Source: JAKOWB01 sp038363005 (GTDB lineage: Bacteria > Pseudomonadota > Alphaproteobacteria > Kiloniellales > JACOMY01). From it: DNA of 64,000 nt. The stretch covers positions 31,201-95,200 of the forward strand of contig JBBQBI010000020.1 of the NCBI GenBank assembly GCA_038363005.1. The letters run 5' to 3'. The notes beneath the pieces were generated by a model that worked only from the letters and a program-made list of their open reading frames with translations, ran no database searches and was not told the origin of the DNA. The translations under genes and the position numbers were made by a program. Each line of letters begins with the position of its first letter. Within the stretch, counting starts at the first letter, position 1. This document shows positions 58,601-64,000 of this stretch, one piece after another.

Positions 58601-60065
58601 CCGTGGTGTTCAAGGGCCGGTCGACCAGGTCGAGTGCCGTGCCGCTGTTGTCGAAGCGGCGGAAGAAGGCGCCGTTGGCGTCGCCCGGACCATTGCCGGT
58701 CCAGACCACCACGAAACCGCCGCCAGTCAGCGCGGTGATGCCGTGGCCCGGCATGAACTGGTCGCCGGTCGTGGTGACCGCGGCGCGGGTTTCGTTGGTG
58801 ACGCCGCTGACACCGCCAGCAGGATTGAGGATCCGGAAGTAGACGCCAAGGCCGGCGTCACCGACGTTGCTGTCGGAGTTCCAGGAAACCAGAATATTGC
58901 CGTTGCTGAGCACGATGCTCTGCGGCAGCGCCTGATTGCCGCCGATCGTCTGGCTGACGTGGAAGTCGTTGCCCAGGGTCTGCATCTGCGTGCCGACCAG
59001 CTGGTAGTGCTGGGAGTAGATGCCCCAGTTCAGCACGCCGTTGTTGGTGTCGCGGATCTGGTCCTGCCAGGTGGCGACGAAGGTGCCGTCGTCCAGCGCC
59101 ACCACAGTCGGGCGGGACTGCGTGTTGCTCGCCGAAGGCGACAGCTGCACGGCATTGCCGATCTGCGCGCCGCTGCTGCCGAAGTGCGCCATGAAGGCGG
59201 AGTGCTCATCGCCTGGCTGCGGGTTGGCGTGATAGCTGAACCAGACCACCACGAACTCGCCGGCATGAGCGCCCTTGAGCGCGGTGAGCTGCACCTCGCC
59301 ACGGTCCCGGAACCCGGTGTTGACGCCGGGCTGCTGATCGAAGCGCACCTGCCCACCGATCGGCACACCAGCGGCGGTGTAGCGCTGAAACACCGTGGTA
59401 TCCGGCGTCTGGCTCAAGCCGAAGCCCTGGCTCCAGCCGACGATGTAGCCGCCGCTGCCGTCACTCAGCGGCGTGACGAAGGGCTGGGCATCGATGCCGC
59501 TGTTGGCGGCGTTGATCTGGTCGTCCGCCGTGCTGATCTGCAGCGCCGGACCGCCGTCGAAGATCAGGTCGCTGCCGCTGCCACCGAAGGCGACGTCGTC
59601 GCCGACGCCGGTGAAGATCACATCGTCGCCAGCACCGCCATAGAGGCTGTCGAGTCCGGAGGCGCCGTAGAGCGTGTCGTTGCCGCCGACGCCCTGCACG
59701 ATGTCGTTGCCGTCGAGCGCATCGACCGAATCCACGCCGGCGCCGCCGACATAATTGTCCGGGCCATTGGTCAAGGGCGTGGCGAAGGAGGCGACGATCG
59801 GGCCGCCCAGGCCGGGACCGCCTGCTGTAAGGTCGCCACTGACCTTGGCCGCGGCAAGGGTCGTCGTCGTCTCGCTGCTGTCCGCAGGGGCGCCGGGATG
59901 CAGCAGCGCGTGCACGTCCTGGGCCAAGCCCGCCAACGGACCTTGCCCGTTGCCGAAGCCGCCAGAGTGACTCGCATCGAACCAGCTTCCGCCAAGTCCC
60001 CGCAGGCTGTCGCTACCTGAGAGTCCCGGAAGCCCCTTGGGAAGGTTTCCCTTCGCCATGGCCAT
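55644..60065 (-). CDS. RTX protein 3 with seven-repeat beta-propeller-like insert
   Basis: The 1,473-residue protein has: a short N-terminus without signal peptide; a first RTX patch near residues 105-175; a 400-residue insert (about 185-582) made of seven segments of the type GGFVVVWxS...F..YxxxG; then long RTX arrays with seven or so non-repeat spacers (TVENVLG, GIEHLVG and similar); and the C-terminal module ending WSAEWDSGSQTFTAFTKV plus VDG. It is probably a secreted surface or adhesion protein. Start: ATG 60065 or 60059; the second has GGGGGA at five bases. Its C-terminal half closely resembles RTX4. Confidence 0.9.
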   Translation of the reverse strand: MAMAKGNLPKGLPGLSGSDSLRGLGGSWFDASHSGGFGNGQGPLAGLAQDVHALLHPGAPADSSETTTTLAAAKVSGDLTAGGPGLGGPIVASFATPLTNGPDNYVGGAGVDSVDALDGNDIVQGVGGNDTLYGASGLDSLYGGAGDDVIFTGVGDDVAFGGSGSDLIFDGGPALQISTADDQINAANSGIDAQPFVTPLSDGSGGYIVGWSQGFGLSQTPDTTVFQRYTAAGVPIGGQVRFDQQPGVNTGFRDRGEVQLTALKGAHAGEFVVVWFSYHANPQPGDEHSAFMAHFGSSGAQIGNAVQLSPSASNTQSRPTVVALDDGTFVATWQDQIRDTNNGVLNWGIYSQHYQLVGTQMQTLGNDFHVSQTIGGNQALPQSIVLSNGNILVSWNSDSNVGDAGLGVYFRILNPAGGVSGVTNETRAAVTTTGDQFMPGHGITALTGGGFVVVWTGNGPGDANGAFFRRFDNSGTALDLVDRPLNTTATGTAENFAVVTALPDGGFFAVWETNTGATTDLVGQRFNAAGTAVGSPITINSLTAGAQNEPNLTTLPSGTIVVTWDGAGTSGADRDVFQRLLKFGSSGGHDTLTGGSGLDALIGESGNDTLQGGAAADSLFGGSGQDWGDYTNSSALVKVDLTLASQSSGEAQGDVLAGIEHLFGSAFADTLAGDANVNSLLGNDGNDTLVGRGGGDFLDGGNGVDMADYRLSAAGVNVTLGDAFTETGGDAQGDTLTRIEVILGSSLADSFSSVLGAATFFGNSGKDSLAGAAAAESFDGGSGGDIVSYAASAGAVNVDLTTGLGSGGLAAGDWYTQVETVIGGSGADTLRGTNLAGVANLLIGGSGADLLRFSLGADTLIGGSGLDTASYDGASVGVLIDLAAQTQSFVGLVDPNDTLVTIENAIGTSFNDAIRGTAGVNTLVGGDGNDTLEGRAGADTLVGGTGLDWADYISSSAAVTVTLGSSTAQTGAGGGDQVGDTLVGIEAVRGSDVNDSGDTLSSLLGAAILDGAAGNDLLIGGAGTDSYIGGAGSDTVDYRASLAGVTVNFVTGLGSGGLAAGDIYTTVENVLGSALADTLIGSLGTNTLAGFDGNDFLSGGSGADSLLGGAADDLVMGGSGADFLDGGAGLNDIASYTLSTAGVQVDLVSASPATGGDAQGDVLTGIEHLVGSNFNDVLTGGPGVNWLFGQSGSDRLDGGKGADSLFGGSGNDVVIYDALDAAIMGGLGMDTLVGGIGNDAIQMNQAPFHFAGGFASFETIQLGSGNDYFLGSSVSSDFLSYGAGGVAVFGGSGADYIAARGNGAIVGNDDSLYGGNGNDVIWGGGGSDVVSGDSGNDAIYGGFGNDKISGGSGYDVVYFGRDEGNDSIKDAEGLVIFWGNDALEVTPTYDGVDPSEVLITYGLTDVTITFTDGSSGSITFGKGAVQTLNLFDYANGDAGNSATPPPQYVRDVWSAEWDSGSQTFTAFTKVVDG

Positions 60066-60511
60066 CCCCCATTTGGCTCGCCATCAATACCAACCCTTCC
60101 CCTTGCCAGGGGGACCAGGTGGCTGCCGCGCACAGCGTGAGCCGCCGACCAATGCGCCGCAGGCAGACCCGTTGCTGCCATTGTGGCGTACCCTATTAGG
60201 ATATCGAATTGCAGCGCAATAACGTATCAATAGAACGTGACAATTTTACCGAAAAAAGAAATAACTCTGCAAAGACATAGCTTAGAGATCGATTCGTAGA
60301 GCGTATTTTATCTATAATGAGTATATTTTATACTTCAGTATTCTCCCATATGGCGAAATGTATTGAAAATTTAAGGCATACTATAGTATTCTCTACTATC
60401 GATTCGTCGCCCGGCTTGGTTAGTCAGGGGGTGCCGCTGGTCCCTGGAGCGCCCCGCTCCTTGACCTAGATTTGCGTGTGGTGACGCTGTGTCACCGGCC
60501 AGGAGAACGTC
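60066..60511. other. AT-rich divergent intergenic region with repeated AGTAT half-sites
   Basis: This gap of 446 bases separates RTX3 from the divergent sorbosone-dehydrogenase-like gene. Its centre (about 60190-60410) is far lower in GC than the genes around it. It holds AGTATA-TTT-TATACT (60320-60334), ATACTATAGTAT (60378-60389), two copies of AGTATTCTC (60337-60345, 60385-60393), two copies of ATCGATTCGT (60288-60297, 60398-60407), and TATAAT at 60313. These suggest divergent promoters controlled by a regulator or a silencing protein. No gene is seen in it. Confidence 0.6.
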
Positions 60512-61789
60512 ATGTCATTGCTGCCACGTCTTCGCGACGGCGGGCGCCAATCCCTCCGGCTGTCGGCCATTGCCCTGGTGCTGACCGCGATCGGGGCTCC
60601 ACAGCGCATGGCCGACGCCGAGACGGTTACGCCAGGTACACACTACGAGATCGCCCCGAGCGACCTGCCGCCGCCCTTTGCGACCGCCAGTGCCAGCCGC
60701 GCCCCGGCGACGGTCGCCCGCGGCGATGGCGTGCTGCCGGTGGCGCCGCCCGGCTTCACAGTCACGCTCTTCGCCGAGGGCTTCACGCAGGCCCGCTGGC
60801 TGGCCAGCGGCCCGGCCGGGGCGATCTATCTGGCCGAACCGGCCAGCGGCCAGGTCTGGCTGCTGCGCGACCGGACCGGTGACGGCGTGGCGGACGAGCG
60901 GCGCGTGATCGCCGCCGGCTTCACGCGGCCGCATGGGCTGGCCGTCAGCACCGATGCTCTCTACATCGCCGATGTCGAGGCGGTCTGGCGCCTGCCGCTG
61001 GACAGCCAGGGCCAACCGGACGCGGCGGCCCGGGTCGCCATCACGGCACCGGGCGCGCTGGGCCCCGCCAGCAGCCACTGGACCCGCGATATCGCCCTGT
61101 CGCCCGATGGGCGGTGGCTCTACATCGCCATCGGCAGCGCCAGCAACATCGGCGAGGACCCGCTGCCGCGCGCCAGCGTGCAGCGCCTGGAGCTGGCGAC
61201 CGGCCAGCAGGACACCCTGGCCAGCGGCCTGCGCAATCCGGTCGGCATCGCCATCCGCCCCGGTAGCGACGAAGTCTGGGTCACGGTCAACGAGCGCGAC
61301 GGACTGGGCGACGAACTGGTGCCGGACTACCTGACCCGGTTGGTGCCCGGCGGCTTCTATGGCTGGCCTTATGCCTACATCGGCAGCCACCCGCAGCCGG
61401 ATCTCGCCGAGCGGCGGCCGGACCTGGTCGCCAGCAGCCTGCTGCCCGACCTGCTGTTCCGCAGCCATTCGGCGCCCATGGCGGTGGTGTTCCAGCAGGG
61501 CGGCCGCTTCCCGCCGGCCTGGGAGGGCGATGCCTTCGTCGCCCTGCGGGGCTCGTGGAATGCCGGCGTGCCGCGCGGCTACATGGTGGTGCGCGTGCCG
61601 ATGACCGACGGTAGGCCGGATGGCGGTTACGAGGCCTTCGTCACCGGCTTTCGCCTTGATGCCGAGAGCGAGCCCGGCCGCGCCGAGGTCTGGGGCCGGC
61701 CGGTCGGGCTGACCTGGACCGCGGATGGCAGCCTGCTGATCGCCGACGACACCTCGGGCAGCCTCTGGCGGATCACCCCTACGAACTAG
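60512..61789 (+). CDS. Periplasmic PQQ-dependent sugar dehydrogenase/L-sorbosone dehydrogenase-like protein
   Basis: The 425-residue protein has a signal-like N-terminus (RLSAIALVLTAIGAPQRMADA) and six-bladed beta-propeller motifs: PPGFTVTLFAEGF, RPHGLAV, HWTRDIALSPDGRWLYIAIGS, GLRNPVGIAI, EVWVTVNERDGLGDELVPDY, and HSAPMAVVF. This family oxidises sugars or sugar aldehydes in the periplasm with PQQ bound at the centre of the propeller. The ATG has AGGAG seven bases upstream. It is the only plus-strand gene within the RTX cluster and converges on RTX4 through a shared CTAG. Some members bind no PQQ, so cofactor use is inferred. Confidence 0.85.
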   Translation: MSLLPRLRDGGRQSLRLSAIALVLTAIGAPQRMADAETVTPGTHYEIAPSDLPPPFATASASRAPATVARGDGVLPVAPPGFTVTLFAEGFTQARWLASGPAGAIYLAEPASGQVWLLRDRTGDGVADERRVIAAGFTRPHGLAVSTDALYIADVEAVWRLPLDSQGQPDAAARVAITAPGALGPASSHWTRDIALSPDGRWLYIAIGSASNIGEDPLPRASVQRLELATGQQDTLASGLRNPVGIAIRPGSDEVWVTVNERDGLGDELVPDYLTRLVPGGFYGWPYAYIGSHPQPDLAERRPDLVASSLLPDLLFRSHSAPMAVVFQQGGRFPPAWEGDAFVALRGSWNAGVPRGYMVVRVPMTDGRPDGGYEAFVTGFRLDAESEPGRAEVWGRPVGLTWTADGSLLIADDTSGSLWRITPTN

Positions 61790-64000
61790 CCGTCGACCAC
61801 CTTGGTGAAGGCGGTGAAGGTCTGGCTGCCGCTGTCCCACTCGGCCGACCAGACGTCGCGCACGTACTGCGGCGGCGGGGTGGCGGAGTTGCCGGCCTCG
61901 CCATTGGCGTAGTCGAAGAGGTTGAGGGTCTGCACCGCGCCCTTGCCGAAGGTGATGGAGCCGCTGCTGCCGTCGGTGAAGGTGATGGTGACGTCGGTCA
62001 GGCCATAGGAGATCAGGATCTCGCTGGGATCGACGCCGTCGTAGGTCGGGTTGATCTCCAGCGCGTCGTTGCCCCAGAAGATCACCAGGCCCTCGGCGTC
62101 GCTGACCACGTCATTGCCTTCGTCGCGGCCGAAATAGACCACGTCGTAGCCACTGCCACCGGAGATCTTGTCATTGCCGAAGCCGCCGTAGATGGCATCG
62201 TTGCCGCTGTCGCCAGAGACCACGTCGCTGCCGCCGCCGCCCCAGATGACGTCGTTGCCGTTGCCGCCATAGAGCGAGTCGTTGTTGCCGGCGATGGCCC
62301 CGTTGCCGCGCGCCGCGATGTAGTCGGTGCCGCTGCCGCCGAACACCGCCACGCCACCGGCGCCGTAGCTCAGGAAATCGTTGGCGTTCGACGAGCCTAG
62401 GAAATAATCGCTGCCGCTGCCGAGCTGGATGGTCTCGAAGGAGGCGAAGCCACCGGCGAAGTGGAACGGCGCCTGATTCATCTGGATGGCGTCGTTACCC
62501 TTGCCACCGACCAGCGTATCCATGCCGAGACCGCCCATGATCGCGGCGTCCAACACGTCGTAGATCACCACGTCGTTGCCGCTGCCGCCGAACAGTGAGT
62601 CGGCGCCCAGGCCGCCATCCAGTCGGTCGCTGCCGGACTGCCCGAACAGCCAGTTCACCCCGGCACCGCCGGTCAGCACGTCGTTGAAGTTGGAGCCGAC
62701 CAGGTGCTCGATCCCGGTCAGCCGGTCGCCCTCGGCGTCGCCCCCGGTCTCCACCAGGGTGTCGGAGATGTCGACCTGCACGCCGGTGTTGGACAGCGTA
62801 TAGGAGGCCACGTCGTTTAACCCAGCGCCGCCGTCCAGGAAGTCGGCGCCCGAGCCGCCCTCCAGCCAGTCGTCGGCCGCGCCGCCAATCAGGCTGTCGG
62901 TCGAGGAGCCGCCATAGAGTGAGTCGTCGCCATCCAGGCCCAGGAAGGTGTTGAAGCCGGCGATACCGATGATGACGTCGGCGAAGCTGGAGCCGACGAT
63001 GTTCTCCACCGTGTCGTAGCGATCGCCCTGGGCGTAGCCGCCGCTGCCCAGCCCGGTCACCAGGTTGACCGTGACGCCGGCGTTCGAGGCGCTGTAGTCG
63101 ATCCGGTCGCTGCCGTCGCCGCCGATATAGCTGTCAACGCCGGCGCCGCCGATCAGCAGGTCGTCGCCCAGGCCGCCGTCGAGGATCGCGGCGCCCAGCA
63201 ATGAGGCCAGGGTGTCGCCGTTGTCGTTGACGTCGGAGCCACGCACCGCCTCGATGCCGACCAGGGTGTCGCCGACCTCGTCGCCGCCGCTGGCACCAAA
63301 CTGCGGCGCCGTGCTGCCCAAGGTAATGGTCACGATGGCTACGGAGCTACTGTAGTCCGCCCAGTCAAGCCCAGTGCCGCCGATCAGGGTATCGGCACCC
63401 AGGCGGCCCTCGAGCGTGTCGTTGCCGTCGCCGCCCTGCAGGATGTTGACGCCCTTGTCGCCGCGAATCACGTCGTTGAAGCTGGTGCCGATCGCGTTCT
63501 CGATCTGCCTGAGCACATCGTCCGGATCGACCAGGCCGACGAAGGACTGTGTCTCGGCATCCAGGTCGACGATGACCGCCGCGCTGGCCCCGTCATAGCT
63601 GACGGTATCGATGCCGCTGCCGCCGTACAGCGTATCGGCGCCGAGCGAGAAGTTCAGCAGGTCGGCGCCCGAGCCGCCGTCGAGCAGGTTCGCCACCGCG
63701 CCCAGGTTGGTGCCGCGCAGGATGTCGGCACCACTGCCGCCGATCACGGTTTCCACCTGGGTATAGGCGTCGCCGGCGGCCAGGCCGCCGAAGCCGGTGC
63801 CGACGCTGAGGTCGACCGTGACCGCGGCGGCGGAATTGATGTAGCTGACGATGTCGCCACCGCTGCCACCGTCGAAGGTCTCGACGCCGGCGCCACCGAC
63901 CAGCGTGTCCACACCGCTGTTGCCGAAGAAGGTGCCGGTGCCGGCCGCGTTGCTGAAGCTGTCGGCCAGGCTGCTGCCCTGCACCACCTCGATGGCGTTC
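61786..64000 (-). CDS. RTX protein 4, N-terminal part beyond the window
   Basis: The open frame runs into the window edge, so the start is missing. About 738 residues are seen, all RTX arrays with spacers and the same C-terminal module as RTX3, ending WSAEWDSGSQTFTAFTKV then VDG. Segment order matches residues of the RTX3 C-terminal half almost one for one (for example DLLIGGAGVDSYIGG and FGQSGSDRLDGG). It is probably a recent paralogue of RTX3. The stop codon overlaps that of the sorbosone-dehydrogenase-like gene. Confidence 0.88.
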   Translation of the reverse strand, partial: NAIEVVQGSSLADSFSNAAGTGTFFGNSGVDTLVGGAGVETFDGGSGGDIVSYINSAAAVTVDLSVGTGFGGLAAGDAYTQVETVIGGSGADILRGTNLGAVANLLDGGSGADLLNFSLGADTLYGGSGIDTVSYDGASAAVIVDLDAETQSFVGLVDPDDVLRQIENAIGTSFNDVIRGDKGVNILQGGDGNDTLEGRLGADTLIGGTGLDWADYSSSVAIVTITLGSTAPQFGASGGDEVGDTLVGIEAVRGSDVNDNGDTLASLLGAAILDGGLGDDLLIGGAGVDSYIGGDGSDRIDYSASNAGVTVNLVTGLGSGGYAQGDRYDTVENIVGSSFADVIIGIAGFNTFLGLDGDDSLYGGSSTDSLIGGAADDWLEGGSGADFLDGGAGLNDVASYTLSNTGVQVDISDTLVETGGDAEGDRLTGIEHLVGSNFNDVLTGGAGVNWLFGQSGSDRLDGGLGADSLFGGSGNDVVIYDVLDAAIMGGLGMDTLVGGKGNDAIQMNQAPFHFAGGFASFETIQLGSGSDYFLGSSNANDFLSYGAGGVAVFGGSGTDYIAARGNGAIAGNNDSLYGGNGNDVIWGGGGSDVVSGDSGNDAIYGGFGNDKISGGSGYDVVYFGRDEGNDVVSDAEGLVIFWGNDALEINPTYDGVDPSEILISYGLTDVTITFTDGSSGSITFGKGAVQTLNLFDYANGEAGNSATPPPQYVRDVWSAEWDSGSQTFTAFTKVVDG

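Noticed and set aside
49588..64000. Search for a type I secretion ABC transporter or membrane-fusion protein among the RTX genes
   Set aside because: None of the genes shows HlyB/HlyD-like motifs; the exporter must lie outside the window if it exists.

Overview
The window is very high in GC (by eye near 70%) with dense, often overlapping genes. It looks like a chromosomal segment of an alphaproteobacterium, most likely in or near the Rhodospirillales. The evidence is the hemC-hemD-Mic60/COG4223-hemY order, a rhizobial-type glycerol ABC transporter operon (glpR, glpD, glpSTPQUV), a HisKA_2-type sensor kinase, a LysR/GcvA regulator and several RTX proteins. No phage, transposon or CRISPR was seen. 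The species is inferred only to this level.

Layout. 1-4162: tetrapyrrole operon (end of hemC, hemD, a Mic60-like membrane protein with an unusual helix-turn-helix N-terminus, hemY). 4191-9198: a PKHD-type dioxygenase, tRNA-Thr(CGT), an L-2-hydroxyglutarate oxidase-like flavoprotein, a metallo-beta-lactamase-fold lactonase-like hydrolase and an orphan xanthine-dehydrogenase-type molybdenum subunit. 9361-14256: sensor kinase, ThDP enzyme, and two glycosyltransferase-like genes with non-ATG starts. 14253-21840 (minus): a five-gene catabolic operon (two paralogous class-C beta-lactamase-like esterases around a CoA transferase, a MaoC-type dehydratase and a thiolase-like protein), then an IclR regulator with tandem operator-like palindromes beside the operon, and a phytanoyl-CoA dioxygenase-like gene divergent from a LysR regulator. 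22824-32542: housekeeping and stress genes: DUF1330, SDR, Bax inhibitor-1, ybbP-ybbA divergent from tesA, FIST, ODP-type MBL protein, TauD-like dioxygenase, pterin dehydratase, zincin.

32620-41136 (minus) is a complete glycerol uptake and oxidation operon. The periplasmic binding protein, two permeases and two ATPases import glycerol, GlpD oxidises glycerol-3-phosphate, and the DeoR-type GlpR at the head probably represses through TTTCG/CGAAA boxes. 41218-47103 (minus) holds a glycosyltransferase-like protein, an MFS carrier, an iron-type alcohol dehydrogenase, a degenerate half-length adenylate-forming protein and two tandem SDR paralogues. 47243-49511 holds pgk and azlC/azlD.

49588-64000 is the most distinctive region: four large RTX proteins on the minus strand (the last cut by the window edge), interrupted only by a periplasmic sorbosone-dehydrogenase-like gene on the plus strand. 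All four share a C-terminal module of about 250 residues ending in a nearly invariant tail, probably the type I secretion signal. One has a seven-repeat insert that looks like a beta-propeller, and one carries a one-base frameshift near its N-terminus. The cluster's non-coding gaps are strikingly AT-rich and carry repeated motifs, unlike the rest of the window. No type I secretion ABC or membrane-fusion gene lies in the window.

Five of seven convergent gene pairs end on one shared CTAG, so the two stop codons overlap by four bases. The other two pairs have hairpin terminators between them.
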